Assembly (NCBI RefSeq): GCF_031450805.1
Contig: NZ_JARTVY010000001.1
Location: 2,480,001-2,544,000, forward strand
Source: Caballeronia sp031450805
GTDB taxonomy: Bacteria; Pseudomonadota; Gammaproteobacteria; Burkholderiales; Burkholderiaceae
DNA: 64,000 nucleotides
Reading direction: 5' to 3'
The notes under the pieces are model-generated. The model made no database searches and was not told where the DNA came from. It saw only the letters and a program-made list of their open reading frames with translations. The translations under genes were made by a program, and so were the position numbers. This document shows, piece by piece, positions 25,319 to 35,314 of the stretch. The first letter of the stretch is position 1; every line of letters starts with the position of its first letter.

Positions 25319-26587
25319 CTACTGGCTGAAAAGCCGGCGCGTGGCCGCCGAACCCGCCGGAATGCCTGCCTGTTCGAGCTTGGCGTACAGCGTCATCAGC
25401 TGCTTTTCGATGGCGAGCAACGCCGATTCCGGCAACGGCCGGCGCTGATCGTCGACGACGCGCGCCCCGATGCGCTCGGATAGCGACTTCGCGTAATCGC
25501 ACATCAGGCGGAACGGCAGGATGTCCTCGTCGGCGACGGGCACGTCGAGCACGAGCGTGATCATCTGCCCGCCCTTGTACGTAAGGTCGTCGCGCAGGAA
25601 ATTGGTGTCGCCGAACTGGAGCATGAACACGGGGTTCTGCTTTGCGTCGAGCTTGACGAAGCGCGTGCCGTCGCGCGACAGCAGCAAGCCGTCCTGCGAC
25701 GCGACCGCCTGCACGTAGTTGGCCGACCACGGCGCGCCGTCCGAGAGAATATTGATGGACAGTTGCGCGTCGCACTGGGCGGCGAAGGCGTCGAGTTCGC
25801 GCGCCATGCCGACGGTTTCCATCATGTCGGGGAATTCGGGTGCGCCATCGACGGCGTCGGCAAGGCGCTGCACGCCGGTCACGAACTCCGAGAACTCCAG
25901 TTCGTTGAGCGGGCCGCTGCGATTCGCGAGTTGCGCCGCCGCGCGCAGTTCGTCGTAGCGCACGCCGTGGCGCAACAGCTCCCACGTGCTCTCGCCTTCC
26001 GGCTTGCCTTCGATCGTCACCGGCTTCGTTCCCGCGCGGCGCAGCCGCTGCGCGAGCGGAATGACGCGATCCCCCGCGACGGGCGCGGCGAGCCGAACCG
26101 GCACCACGCAGTCGATGCGCCGGTCGACGACCGCAGGCGGCGCCGAAGAAATGGTCGTCGCGGCGGGCATGACCGGTTCGTTGCGCTCGTCTTCGTCGAT
26201 GATGGCCGATTCGTCCGCGACGCCGTTGGCGGAGGTCGCCTCGGCCTGCAGATCGACGGGCGTATCCGCGGGTGCGACGGGCGGCGTCACGGCAGCGTGC
26301 GTTTCTTCCGATGCCGCCACGCCGCCGAAACTCGGCTCGACGCGCACGTCGCGCGGCGCTTCGTCAGGCGCATCGCCCGCGACCGGTTCGCGACGCGCCG
26401 GGCGCACCGGCTCGATGAACGGATGCTCGTCGTCGGTGTCCTGGCGCGCGAGCGCATCGGCGGTTTCGTCAGGCATCGGACGCGGCATCTTGCGCCGCAC
26501 CTTCGCGCTCTGCCACGCGTTGTACACCACCACACCGCCGACCACCACGGCTCCTGCTCCGATCAACCCGAGTGTCAACTCGTCCAT
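25319..26587 (-). CDS. zipA: ZipA-like cell division protein (FtsZ-binding C-terminal domain)
   Basis: The 422-residue protein has a short N-terminal membrane anchor (residues 3-21, LTLGLIGAGAVVVGGVVVY) and a basic cytoplasmic stretch. A long acidic, Pro/Ala-rich linker to about residue 180 follows, then a folded C-terminal region that fits the ZipA FtsZ-binding domain. This layout, and its place directly upstream of ligA as in E. coli, support a ZipA-like role in tethering FtsZ to the membrane. Sequence identity to enterobacterial ZipA appears low, so the name is partly by context. The start is ATG 26587. Confidence 0.8.
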   Translation of the reverse strand: MDELTLGLIGAGAVVVGGVVVYNAWQSAKVRRKMPRPMPDETADALARQDTDDEHPFIEPVRPARREPVAGDAPDEAPRDVRVEPSFGGVAASEETHAAVTPPVAPADTPVDLQAEATSANGVADESAIIDEDERNEPVMPAATTISSAPPAVVDRRIDCVVPVRLAAPVAGDRVIPLAQRLRRAGTKPVTIEGKPEGESTWELLRHGVRYDELRAAAQLANRSGPLNELEFSEFVTGVQRLADAVDGAPEFPDMMETVGMARELDAFAAQCDAQLSINILSDGAPWSANYVQAVASQDGLLLSRDGTRFVKLDAKQNPVFMLQFGDTNFLRDDLTYKGGQMITLVLDVPVADEDILPFRLMCDYAKSLSERIGARVVDDQRRPLPESALLAIEKQLMTLYAKLEQAGIPAGSAATRRLFSQ

Positions 26588-26761
26588 GCACGCTCCACAA
26601 TCTTTTGAGTTAGGAAGCGCCGCGCGATCTGTCGCACGCATCTGCCGCGTTCCGGCTTTCGCCGCCGCCTGCCCGATGCACGCCACTCCGCGCCTGCGCG
26701 CCTGGCCGGGTCATCGCCCGGCCGCCGTTCAACCATTCAAAATTCGCATGACGCTGAGGCG

Positions 26762-29700
26762 TCAGCCATTCTGCGCAAAGCCCGCAGCGGCTTCCATGTC
26801 CACCGCGACGATGCGCGATACGCCCTGCTCCTGCATCGTCACGCCGATCAATTGCTGCGCCATCTCCATCGCGATCTTGTTGTGCGAGATGAACAGGAAT
26901 TGCGTCTTGGCCGACATCGCCCGCACGAGGTTCGCGAAGCGTTCGGTATTGGCGTCGTCGAGCGGCGCGTCCACTTCGTCGAGCAGACAGAACGGCGCGG
27001 GATTCAGCTGGAACATCGCGAAGACGAGGGCCGTCGCGGTGAGCGCCTTTTCGCCGCCCGAAAGCAGGTGAATCGTCGAATTTTTCTTGCCGGGCGGCTG
27101 CGCCATCACCTGCACGCCGGCATCGAGGATTTCGTCGCCGGTCATGATGAGCTTCGCCTGACCGCCGCCGAAAAGACGCGGGAACAGTTCGCCGAAGTGA
27201 CGGTTCACTTCGTCGAACGTGCCTTGCAGCAACGCGCGCGTTTCCTGGTCGATCTTCTGGATCGCGTCTTCCAGTGTGCCGATGGCGTCGTTCAGGTCGG
27301 CCGATTGCGCGTCGAGGAAGTGCTTGCGCTCGGTGGCCGCCGCGAGTTCTTCCAGCGCGGCCATGTTGACCGGACCGAGCGCGATGATCGCGTTGTTCAG
27401 GCGCGTGACTTCGCCCTGCAGATACGACGGCTTCATGTCCGGCGTGAGCTTCGCCTGCAACTCCGCTTCGTCGACGCCCGCCGCCTGCAGTTGCTCGACG
27501 AACTGTTCGCCGCTGATGCGCGCCGCCTGTTCCTTCAACTGCAGTTCGTTGATCCTGTCGCGCAGCGGCTGCAGCGAGCGTTCCGCGAAAAGACGCTGTT
27601 CGTCCGCCTGACGCAGCCGCGCCGTGAGATCGTCCAGTTCGATGCGCGCCGCATGAAGCGCTTCCTCGCGCGCCGCGCGCACTTCGAGCGCATCCTGTAG
27701 ACCGGTTTCGGCCGTCTGCTCGTTGATGGTCTCGAGTTCCGCACGCGCATCTTCCAGCGCGCCGGCGACGCGTTCACTCTGATCCTGCGCCGTCTCGATG
27801 TTGCGCTCGTACTCGGCGATCTTCGCGGCGAGACCGCGCACCGCGAAGCTCGCGTCGCTCGCGGCGCGTTCCAGCTCGCGCAGTTCGTGGCGCGCGCCGG
27901 TGAGCGCTTCGTCGAGCGATTCGAATGCGAGCTGGTTGTCTTCGAAGCGCGCCTGCAATTGCGCGATTTCCGCGTCGTGCTGCTCGAACGCGGCTTCGGA
28001 TTCGGCCCGCAGCGCGCGCTGTTCGTCGATCTGCGCGGCGATTTCTTCCAGTTCCTCGCCGATCTGCGTGCTCCGCTGCGTATAGCGTTCGTGCGCCTGC
28101 GCGAGCTTCAGCACGTCGAGTTGCAGCGCATGCACGCGCTGCGTGGCGCGCTCGGCGGCGGAGCGGGCATCGGCAAGTGCTTGCGATGCCTGCGTATGCG
28201 CGGCGTCGGCGCGAACCGCATTACTCTTCGCTTCGTCGGCGAGCAGCGTCTGCGCGCGCGCCTGCCGCGTGAGATTTTCGATTTCCTGCGCGCGCGCGAG
28301 CATGCCGGACTGCTCGGAATCGGATGCGTAAAGCTGCACGCCGACCCGCGTTACCGTATGCCCCGCCTTCACGACGAACGCGCCGCCGTCCGGCAGCTGA
28401 TTGCGCATGGCGAGCGCCTGCGCGATGTCATCCGCGATGAACGTCGCGCCGAGCCACTCGTTGAGCACCGCGCGCAAGCCCGGATCGTCGATCCGCACGA
28501 GCGACAACAACGGCCGCAAGCCCTGCGGCGCGTCGAGCGGCTTGCCCGCGACCGGCGGCGAATAGAACGCGAGCTTGGCGGGAGGCGCATCGGTGGCGAA
28601 CGCCTTCACCCAGTCGAGATTCGACACTTCCAGCGCCGCGAGCCGCTCGCGCAGCACCGCTTCGAGCGCCGCTTCCCAGCCCGCTTCGACATGCAGCTTC
28701 TTCCACAGACGCGGCAGCGCGCCGAGTTCGTGCTTGTCGAGCCACGGCTGGATCTTGCCCTCGGTCTGAACGCTTTCCTGAAGCTGTTTCAACGCGCCGA
28801 GGCGCGCTTCGAGCTGGTGAATCTGCGCGCTTTCCGCCTGCACGCGCTCTTGCGCCGCACGGCGTTCGCCGTCGAGGCGCGGCAGGGTTTGCTGGGCATC
28901 GGCGAGACGCGCCTGCGCTTCGGCCAGCACTTCTTCGTTCTCGGCAAGCTGCATGCGCAGTTCTTCGAGCTGCGCTTCGTCGGGCGCGTCGAGACCGCTC
29001 GCTTCGTTCTTCAGACGTTCCTGGCGCTGTTGCAATTGCTGAAGCTGCTGATCCGCGTTGCGCTGATGCGCCGCCTCGAGTTTCAGCGCCTGTTCCGCCC
29101 GCGCGATGCCCGCGCGTTCCTCGTTCAGTTGCGCCTGCGCATCGCGCCAGCGGGCTTCGAGCTCCGGCAATGCGTCGTGCTTGGCGGCGGCGTTTTCCTG
29201 CGCGATGGCGGCCTTCTCTTCGCCTTCGGCCAGCGCCTCCGATGCAGTCTCGATTTCGTCCCGCGCCTTTTGCGCCTGCATCTGCCATTGCTCGCGCTGC
29301 GCGGCGAGCGCGGCGATCTGCGCCTGCACGCGATTGCGCGACTCGACGATGAATTTGATCTCCGCTTCGAGCCGGCTCACTTCGGCGTTGGCCTCGTAGA
29401 GCGCGCCCTGTGCGCCCTGCATCGCGTCGCTCGCGCTGTAATGGGCGACACGAAGCGTTTCCAGCTGCGCTTCGACTTCACGCAGACGCGCGGTCTGCGC
29501 TTCGAGCTCGACCTGCGCTTCGCGAATGGCGCGCTGCTGCCGCTCCGCCTCGTTGCCGGCTTCGTTCTTGCGCAGCAGCCAGAGCAGCCGCTGCTTCTCT
29601 TCGCCTTCGGCCTGCAGTTCCTTGTACTTGGTCGCGACGATCGCCTGCCCTTCGAGCTTCTCCAGATTCGTCGTCAGTTCGCGGACGATATCCTCCACGC

Positions 29701-30277
29701 GCGTGAGATTCTCTCGCGTGTCGTGCAGGCGGTTCTCCGTTTCGCGGCGCCGTTCCTTGTACTTCGACACCCCCGCGGCTTCCTCGAGAAACACGCGCAG
29801 TTCTTCCGGCTTCGCTTCGATGATCCGCGCGATCATCCCCTGCCCGATGATCGCGTAGGCGCGCGGACCGAGGCCCGTGCCGAGGAAGATGTCCTGGATG
29901 TCGCGGCGTCGCGCGGGCAGGTTGTTGATGTAGTAACTGGACGTGCCGTCGCGCGTGAGCACACGCTTCACGGCGATCTCGCCGTACGCGCTCCACTGGC
30001 CGGCGGCGCGGCCATCGGCGTTATCGAAGATGAGTTCGACGCTCGCGCGGCTGCCGGGCTTGCGCGCGGTCGATCCGTTGAAGATGACGTCCTGCATCGA
30101 CTCGCCGCGCAATTCGGATGCGCGCGATTCGCCGAGCACCCAGCGCACGGCGTCGATGATATTGGACTTGCCGCAGCCATTCGGCCCGACGACGCCGACC
30201 AGCTGGCCGGGGACCTGGAAATGCGTGGGATCGACGAAGGACTTGAAACCAGCGAGTTTGATCGAAGTCAGACGCAC
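26762..30277 (-). CDS. smc: Chromosome segregation ATPase SMC
   Basis: The 1171-residue condensin subunit organises and segregates the chromosome. The N-terminal head has Walker A GPNGCGKSNIIDAVRW near residue 32. Two very long E/Q/A/R-rich coiled coils (about residues 165-500 and 650-990) flank a small hinge near residues 515-625. The C-terminal head has LLSGGEKALTATAL and Walker B PFCLLDEVDAPLDD. The start is GTG 30277. ScpA and ScpB partners are not in this window. The zipA-like gene begins 174 bp downstream. Confidence 0.97.
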   Translation of the reverse strand: MRLTSIKLAGFKSFVDPTHFQVPGQLVGVVGPNGCGKSNIIDAVRWVLGESRASELRGESMQDVIFNGSTARKPGSRASVELIFDNADGRAAGQWSAYGEIAVKRVLTRDGTSSYYINNLPARRRDIQDIFLGTGLGPRAYAIIGQGMIARIIEAKPEELRVFLEEAAGVSKYKERRRETENRLHDTRENLTRVEDIVRELTTNLEKLEGQAIVATKYKELQAEGEEKQRLLWLLRKNEAGNEAERQQRAIREAQVELEAQTARLREVEAQLETLRVAHYSASDAMQGAQGALYEANAEVSRLEAEIKFIVESRNRVQAQIAALAAQREQWQMQAQKARDEIETASEALAEGEEKAAIAQENAAAKHDALPELEARWRDAQAQLNEERAGIARAEQALKLEAAHQRNADQQLQQLQQRQERLKNEASGLDAPDEAQLEELRMQLAENEEVLAEAQARLADAQQTLPRLDGERRAAQERVQAESAQIHQLEARLGALKQLQESVQTEGKIQPWLDKHELGALPRLWKKLHVEAGWEAALEAVLRERLAALEVSNLDWVKAFATDAPPAKLAFYSPPVAGKPLDAPQGLRPLLSLVRIDDPGLRAVLNEWLGATFIADDIAQALAMRNQLPDGGAFVVKAGHTVTRVGVQLYASDSEQSGMLARAQEIENLTRQARAQTLLADEAKSNAVRADAAHTQASQALADARSAAERATQRVHALQLDVLKLAQAHERYTQRSTQIGEELEEIAAQIDEQRALRAESEAAFEQHDAEIAQLQARFEDNQLAFESLDEALTGARHELRELERAASDASFAVRGLAAKIAEYERNIETAQDQSERVAGALEDARAELETINEQTAETGLQDALEVRAAREEALHAARIELDDLTARLRQADEQRLFAERSLQPLRDRINELQLKEQAARISGEQFVEQLQAAGVDEAELQAKLTPDMKPSYLQGEVTRLNNAIIALGPVNMAALEELAAATERKHFLDAQSADLNDAIGTLEDAIQKIDQETRALLQGTFDEVNRHFGELFPRLFGGGQAKLIMTGDEILDAGVQVMAQPPGKKNSTIHLLSGGEKALTATALVFAMFQLNPAPFCLLDEVDAPLDDANTERFANLVRAMSAKTQFLFISHNKIAMEMAQQLIGVTMQEQGVSRIVAVDMEAAAGFAQNG

Positions 30278-30397
30278 GGCGATATCGCTGTTTGAAGTGG
30301 ATGACGGAGGATGAAAGGCAGACAGGCGGCAGCGCCCGTCGCGTGTGATCGTGTCATGCCCGCGAGAGCCTTTCCGCCCGGTCGCGAGCGGACACCA

Positions 30398-31363
30398 TCA
30401 TACCATCGCGCGTGTCGATTTCTTTTCGCCTGGCGGGTCTTGCGGCCGCGCCGGCGATGCTTCATCGCCCTTTCGCGCCTGCCGATGCACCCACGCCGAC
30501 AGCAAGCACGCGGCCACGATGCACGCCCCGCCCGCCCATTCGCGCGGCCCCGGCGCCTCGCCCGCGAAGAGCCACGACGACAGCGCCGTCACGACCAGTT
30601 CGAACAGCATGATGATCGACGCGCGATTGGCCGGCACGCGCGCAAGCCCGATCTGCACGATGACGTTGTTCACCGCGAGCACGGCGCCCAGCCCGATCAC
30701 GATGAACGCGACCGTACCCATCTGCGATGCGGCGGGCGGCGCGGGCATCGGCTCGAAAAGGCTCGCCACGCTTGCGACGACAGCCGCGCCGCCGAAGATC
30801 ACCGCCGTGCGCATTTCGGGCTTCATGCGCGGCATCGTCCGCGTGATCCTGACGACGAGCACGTTGCTCATTGCGAAGCCCATGCCGCCCATCAGCCCCG
30901 CCCACTCCGCGAGATTCGCGGGCAGCGGCAAGCCGAGCGCGGGCGACCAGAGCATCGTGACCGCGCCCGCGAGCGAGAGCAACGACAAGGCGGCGTCCGC
31001 GCGCGTCAGGCGATCGTTCAGGATGAAATGCGCGAACACCGCCGTCCATGCGGGCGTCAGATAAAAGAGCAACAGCACGCGCATCACCTGACCGTGAATC
31101 GCGCCCCATACGAAACCGACGCTCGTCATGCCCGCCGCGAGGCCGAGCGCGACGAGCAGCCAGTGCCAGGAAATCGTGCTGATCGAGCGGCGTCTGAGCA
31201 AGAGGACGCACAGGCACGCCGCGCCGCTCGTCGTCGCGCTCGCGAGGGTGCCGGTGAGCCCCATCGACGCAAGCACGCGCATCGGATACCAGACGAGGCC
31301 CCAAACGGACGCGCCGAGCATGATCGCGAGCGTCGGCAGCGCGTCGTGCAGACGGCGGGTCAT
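30398..31363 (-). CDS. EamA/DMT-family transporter
   Basis: The 321-residue inner-membrane protein has about ten hydrophobic helices in two EamA repeats, as in drug/metabolite exporters of the RhaT/YdcZ type. The substrate cannot be predicted. ATG 31363 (MTRRLHDALP) is used; 24 upstream codons are Pro/Gln-rich and unlikely to be translated. It is divergent from dapC across a 222-bp gap and lies downstream of nothing obvious, so it is probably a single-gene unit. Its C-terminal tail is basic and cytoplasmic. Confidence 0.85.
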   Translation of the reverse strand: MTRRLHDALPTLAIMLGASVWGLVWYPMRVLASMGLTGTLASATTSGAACLCVLLLRRRSISTISWHWLLVALGLAAGMTSVGFVWGAIHGQVMRVLLLFYLTPAWTAVFAHFILNDRLTRADAALSLLSLAGAVTMLWSPALGLPLPANLAEWAGLMGGMGFAMSNVLVVRITRTMPRMKPEMRTAVIFGGAAVVASVASLFEPMPAPPAASQMGTVAFIVIGLGAVLAVNNVIVQIGLARVPANRASIIMLFELVVTALSSWLFAGEAPGPREWAGGACIVAACLLSAWVHRQARKGDEASPARPQDPPGEKKSTRAMV

Positions 31364-31445
31364 GGGCGGGCTCGTCGGGTGGAATGCGGGATCGTCATGC
31401 TGTGTCGTTCGTTGCCCTGCAGCCCTTTGCTGCAAAGGCGCGGGG

Positions 31446-31451
31446 TATAAT
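31446..31451 (+). promoter_or_regulatory. -10 element of a dapC promoter
   Basis: A perfect TATAAT lies 135 bp upstream of the dapC start. No good -35 hexamer is seen at 16-18 bp, so activation or an unusual promoter is possible. It implies a leader of roughly 130 nt for dapC. Confidence 0.5.
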
Positions 31452-31585
31452 CGTGCGCTTCATCGATGTCTCTATCGTGCCGCCGCAGCGGGTCGTCCAA
31501 TGGCCTGTTCTCGCCGGCGTGCATGGCGCTGCGCCGCCGCCCCGACCATCCGTTCACTCGTCGCTCATCGCTTACCGGTCACGCC

Positions 31586-32812
31586 GTGAATCCACTTCTT
31601 CAGAAACTCCAGCCGTATCCGTTCGAAAAGCTCCGCGCGCTCTTCAAAGGCATCGAGCCGCGCGCCGGATTCACGCCGATCAGCTTCGGCATCGGCGAGC
31701 CGAAGCATCCGACGCCAGCGCTGATCCGCGACGCCGTCGTGAATTCGCTCGACGGCCTCGCCGCCTATCCGCCGACGCTCGGAAGCGAACCGCTGCGCGA
31801 AGCCATCGCCACATGGACGAAGGCGCGCTACGGTCTCGCATCGCTCGATCCGGCCACGGAGGTGCTGCCCGTGTCGGGCTCGCGCGAAGCGCTGTTCGCG
31901 CTGGCGCAGGCCGTCATCGACAGCCGCAGCACGCCTGAACTGCGCGAAGCCGAACCGCCGATCGTACTCTGTCCGAACCCGTTCTATCAAATCTACGAAG
32001 GCGCGGCGCTGCTCGCGGGCGCCGAGCCGTACTTCGTGAACAGCGATCCGGCGCGCAACTTCGCGTGCGATTACTCCGCCGTGCCGGACGGCATCTGGGC
32101 GCGCACGCAACTCCTCTATGTCTGCTCGCCGGGCAATCCGACGGGCGCGGTGCTGACGCTCGACAACTGGCGCGAGCTCTTCGCGCTGTCGGACAAGCAC
32201 GGCTTCGTGATCGCGTCCGACGAATGTTATTCGGAGATCTACTTCGACGAAGCGCATCCGCCGCTCGGCGCTCTGGAGGCCGCGCGCCTGCTGAACCGCG
32301 GCTTCGAGCGCCTCGTGATGCTGTCGAGCCTGTCGAAGCGATCGAACGTGCCGGGCATGCGCTCGGGCTTCGTCGCCGGCGACGCCGCCATCCTCAAGCA
32401 ATTCCTGCTGTATCGCACGTATCACGGCGCGGCGCTGTCGACGGTTTTCCAGCGTGCAAGCATCGCCGCCTGGCAGGATGAAACGCACGTGCGCGACAAC
32501 CGGGCGATGTATGTGAGCAAATTCCGGACGGTGACACCCATGCTCGCGGAAGTGCTCGACGTCCGTCTGCCCGATGCCGCGTTCTACCTCTGGGCCGACG
32601 TTTCGCGCACCGGGCTGTCCGATACCGGGTTCGCGGCGCGTCTCTACGCCGACTATAATGTGACGGTTCTGCCGGGCTCCTATCTCGCTCGTCCGGCGCA
32701 TGGCATGAATCCCGGCGAAGGCTTCGTGCGCATCGCGCTCGTGGCGGGGACCGAGGAATGTGTCGAAGGCGCCCGCCGCATCGTCGAATTCTGCCGCACG
32801 CTCAAGTCCTGA
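31586..32812 (+). CDS. dapC: Succinyldiaminopimelate transaminase
   Basis: The 408-residue PLP enzyme (aminotransferase class I) makes N-succinyl-L,L-diaminopimelate in the lysine and peptidoglycan precursor pathway. The Schiff-base Lys is Lys251 in SLSKRSNVPGMRSG, and the CSPGNPTGAVL and SDECYSEIYF motifs are present. The GTG at 31586 gives MNPLLQKLQPYPFEKL, the conserved opening; the ORF runs 40 codons upstream over leader sequence. It is followed at 39 bp by dapD, the next enzyme set in the pathway. Confidence 0.94.
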   Translation: MNPLLQKLQPYPFEKLRALFKGIEPRAGFTPISFGIGEPKHPTPALIRDAVVNSLDGLAAYPPTLGSEPLREAIATWTKARYGLASLDPATEVLPVSGSREALFALAQAVIDSRSTPELREAEPPIVLCPNPFYQIYEGAALLAGAEPYFVNSDPARNFACDYSAVPDGIWARTQLLYVCSPGNPTGAVLTLDNWRELFALSDKHGFVIASDECYSEIYFDEAHPPLGALEAARLLNRGFERLVMLSSLSKRSNVPGMRSGFVAGDAAILKQFLLYRTYHGAALSTVFQRASIAAWQDETHVRDNRAMYVSKFRTVTPMLAEVLDVRLPDAAFYLWADVSRTGLSDTGFAARLYADYNVTVLPGSYLARPAHGMNPGEGFVRIALVAGTEECVEGARRIVEFCRTLKS

Positions 32813-32851
32813 CGGGCGCTGCCGGTCCATCACTCCATCCTTGAAATCACT

Positions 32852-33679
32852 ATGTCGCAACAACTTCAGAGCATCATCGACAACGCCTGGGAAAACCGCG
32901 CCGAGCTTTCGCCGAAAGCGGCGCCGGCCGAAGTCCGCGACGCGGTCGCGCACGCCATCGAACAGCTCGACAAGGGCGCGTTGCGCGTGGCCGAAAAGCG
33001 CGACGGCGAGTGGGTCGTCAATCAGTGGCTGAAGAAGGCGGTTTTGCTGTCGTTCCGCCTGGAAGACAACGCGCCGATGGCCGCCGGTGGTTACTCGCAG
33101 TTCTACGACAAGGTGCCTTCGAAGTTCGCCGGCTACACCGCCGAGGACTTCGCGGCGGGCGGCTTCCGCGTGGTGCCGCCGGCCATCGCGCGCCGCGGCT
33201 CGTTCATTGCGAAGAATGTCGTGCTGATGCCGTCGTACACGAACATCGGCGCTTACGTCGACGAAGGCACGATGGTCGACACCTGGGCCACCGTCGGCTC
33301 GTGCGCGCAGATCGGCAAGAACGTGCACCTGTCGGGCGGCGTGGGTATCGGCGGCGTGCTGGAGCCGCTCCAGGCGAACCCGGTCATCATCGAGGACAAC
33401 TGCTTCATCGGCGCGCGCTCGGAAGTGGTGGAAGGCGTGATCGTCGAAGAGAACTCGGTCATTTCGATGGGCGTGTACCTCGGCCAGTCGACGAAAATTT
33501 ACGACCGCGAAACAGGCGAAGTCACGTATGGCCGAATTCCGGCCGGTTCGGTGGTGGTCGCGGGCAATCTGCCGTCGAAGGACGGTTCGCACAGCCTCTA
33601 CTGCGCGGTCATCGTGAAGAAGGTCGATGCCAAGACGCGCGCGAAAGTCGGCCTGAACGAACTGCTGCGAGGCGACTGA
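32852..33679 (+). CDS. dapD: 2,3,4,5-tetrahydropyridine-2,6-dicarboxylate N-succinyltransferase
   Basis: The 275-residue hexapeptide-repeat enzyme transfers succinyl from succinyl-CoA to tetrahydrodipicolinate. The N-terminal helical domain precedes repeats containing MPSYTNIGAYVDEGTMVD and VGIGGVLEPLQANPVIIED, both highly conserved in DapD. Length is exact for the family. It lies between dapC and the ArsC-like gene, whose TTG starts one base after its stop. Confidence 0.97.
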   Translation: MSQQLQSIIDNAWENRAELSPKAAPAEVRDAVAHAIEQLDKGALRVAEKRDGEWVVNQWLKKAVLLSFRLEDNAPMAAGGYSQFYDKVPSKFAGYTAEDFAAGGFRVVPPAIARRGSFIAKNVVLMPSYTNIGAYVDEGTMVDTWATVGSCAQIGKNVHLSGGVGIGGVLEPLQANPVIIEDNCFIGARSEVVEGVIVEENSVISMGVYLGQSTKIYDRETGEVTYGRIPAGSVVVAGNLPSKDGSHSLYCAVIVKKVDAKTRAKVGLNELLRGD

Positions 33680-33680
33680 G

Positions 33681-34040
33681 TTGGCCAAGACGACTGTCGT
33701 GTACGGCATTCCGAACTGCGACTCGGTGAAGAAGGCGCGCGTGTGGCTGGAAGAGCGCGGCGTGCCGTTCGAATTTCACGACTTCAAGAAAGCCGGCGTG
33801 AACGAGAAACTGCTTCAGGACTGGTTGAAGGACGTGCCGCTCGATCAGCTCATCAACAAGCGCGGCACGACCTGGCGCGGGCTGTCGGACGTCCACAAGG
33901 CCGAAGCCGACACCACGGCCGGCGCCATCGCGCTGATGATCCACAAGCCGTCGATCATCAAGCGGCCGGTCATCGTCGTGAACGGCCGCGTGAAGACGCT
34001 CGGCTTCTCGGCCGAGCAGTACGAGACGCTCTTCGCGTAA
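33681..34040 (+). CDS. ArsC/Spx-family (YffB-like) thioredoxin-fold protein
   Basis: The 119-residue protein belongs to the ArsC/Spx thioredoxin-fold family. Cys13 in YGIPNCDSVKKARVWL is the active-site position, and the RPVIVVNGRVKTLGFS segment near the end is typical of the YffB branch. True arsenate reductase activity is not implied; YffB-type proteins are thought to be glutathione-dependent reductases of unknown substrate. The likely start is TTG 33681, immediately after the dapD stop. Placement just before dapE matches E. coli yffB-dapE. Confidence 0.88.
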   Translation: MAKTTVVYGIPNCDSVKKARVWLEERGVPFEFHDFKKAGVNEKLLQDWLKDVPLDQLINKRGTTWRGLSDVHKAEADTTAGAIALMIHKPSIIKRPVIVVNGRVKTLGFSAEQYETLFA

Positions 34041-34092
34041 TGCGTGGCGATGGCTCTCACGGACGCCATCGCTCGCCTCGATACAGAACCGC

Positions 34093-34120
34093 TTGCCGGC
34101 CGCCGCGCCGGCATTTTTTT
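34093..34120 (+). terminator. Intrinsic terminator after the dapCD-arsC-like unit
   Basis: GCCGGC (34095-34100) pairs with GCCGGC (34107-34112) across a six-base loop and is followed by ATTTTTTT. It ends about 25 bp before the dapE start, so dapE probably depends on read-through or its own promoter. Confidence 0.8.
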
Positions 34121-34144
34121 GTCTTTCCAGACGCAGGTCCAACC

Positions 34145-35284
34145 ATGTCCGGCACACTCTCCCTTACCGAAGCCCTGATCGCACGCGCGTCCGTCACGCC
34201 CGACGATCGCGATTGCCAGTCGCTGATGACCGAACGTCTGTCCGCTGCCGGCTTCGTGTGCGAAACCATCGCGTCGGGCGGCGTCACGAACCTGTGGGCA
34301 GTCAAACGCGGCGCGGACGGCGCTGCGGGCAAGCTGCTCGCGTTCGCCGGACACACCGACGTCGTGCCGACCGGCCCCGTCGAGCAATGGAACTCACCGC
34401 CCTTCACGCCGACGCATCGCGACGGCAAGCTCTACGGGCGCGGCGCAGCCGACATGAAGGCGTCGCTGGCGGCGTTCGTCGTGTCGAGCGAAGAGTTCGT
34501 CGCGAAGCATCCGGCGCATCGCGGTTCGATCGCGCTGCTCATCACGAGCGATGAAGAAGGCCCCGCCACCGACGGCACCGTGAAGGTCGTCGAGGCGCTG
34601 CAGGCGCGCGGCGAGCGACTCGACTACTGCATCGTCGGCGAGCCGACTTCGAACGAAACGCTCGGCGACATGGTCAAGAACGGACGGCGCGGCTCGATGA
34701 CCGGCAAGCTCACGGTAAAGGGCGTTCAGGGGCACATCGCGTATCCGCACCTTGCGAAGAATCCGATTCATCTGCTCGCGCCGGCGCTCGCCGAACTCGT
34801 CGCCGAACGCTGGGACGACGGCAACGAATACTTTCCGCCGACCACGTGGCAGGTCTCGAACCTGCACTCGGGCACGGGCGCGACGAACGTGATTCCCGGC
34901 CATGCCGAGCTCATATTCAACTTCCGGTTCTCGACGGCGAGCACGGTCGAGCGCCTGCAAAGCCGCGTCCACGCGATTCTCGACAAGCACGCGCTCGACT
35001 ACGATCTCAAGTGGTTCGTCAGCGGCCTGCCGTTTCTGACGCCGCGCGGCGCGCTGTCCGACGCGCTCGAAAGAGCGATCCGCGAGGAAACCGGTGCACA
35101 GCCCGAACTGTCGACCACCGGCGGCACCTCGGATGGCCGCTTCATCGCGCGCATCTGCGAGCAGGTCGTGGAATTCGGCCCGCCGAACGGCAGCATCCAT
35201 AAAATCGACGAACATATCGAAGTGCGATTCATCGAGCCGCTGAAGAACGTGTATCGCCGCGTGCTCGAAGAACTGATCGCCTGA
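34145..35284 (+). CDS. dapE: Succinyl-diaminopimelate desuccinylase
   Basis: The 379-residue M20 metallohydrolase releases L,L-diaminopimelate from its succinyl form. Metal-binding motifs FAGHTDVVPTGP and the GRGAADMKASLAAF and SDEEGPATDGT segments are intact, with a dimerisation domain in the middle and the final His near the C-terminus. ATG 34145 begins MSGTLSLTEALIARASVTPDD. It completes the succinylase branch started by dapD and dapC just upstream, and prmB follows at 30 bp. Confidence 0.97.
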   Translation: MSGTLSLTEALIARASVTPDDRDCQSLMTERLSAAGFVCETIASGGVTNLWAVKRGADGAAGKLLAFAGHTDVVPTGPVEQWNSPPFTPTHRDGKLYGRGAADMKASLAAFVVSSEEFVAKHPAHRGSIALLITSDEEGPATDGTVKVVEALQARGERLDYCIVGEPTSNETLGDMVKNGRRGSMTGKLTVKGVQGHIAYPHLAKNPIHLLAPALAELVAERWDDGNEYFPPTTWQVSNLHSGTGATNVIPGHAELIFNFRFSTASTVERLQSRVHAILDKHALDYDLKWFVSGLPFLTPRGALSDALERAIREETGAQPELSTTGGTSDGRFIARICEQVVEFGPPNGSIHKIDEHIEVRFIEPLKNVYRRVLEELIA

Positions 35285-35314
35285 ATTCATTCGCACAACA
35301 ACAAGGAGCCTTCG

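Noticed and set aside
27887..30295. An 802-codon plus-strand frame opposite smc
   Set aside because: Antisense of a coiled-coil gene; the low-complexity sequence keeps it open.
31466..31585. An upstream ATG extension of dapC (40 codons)
   Set aside because: The added residues are Arg/Pro/Ser-rich and the conserved N-terminus begins at GTG 31586.
33681..34040. Arsenate reductase function for the ArsC-like gene
   Set aside because: The active-site surroundings and the neighbouring dapE fit the YffB branch, for which arsenate reduction is not supported, and no other ars gene is nearby.
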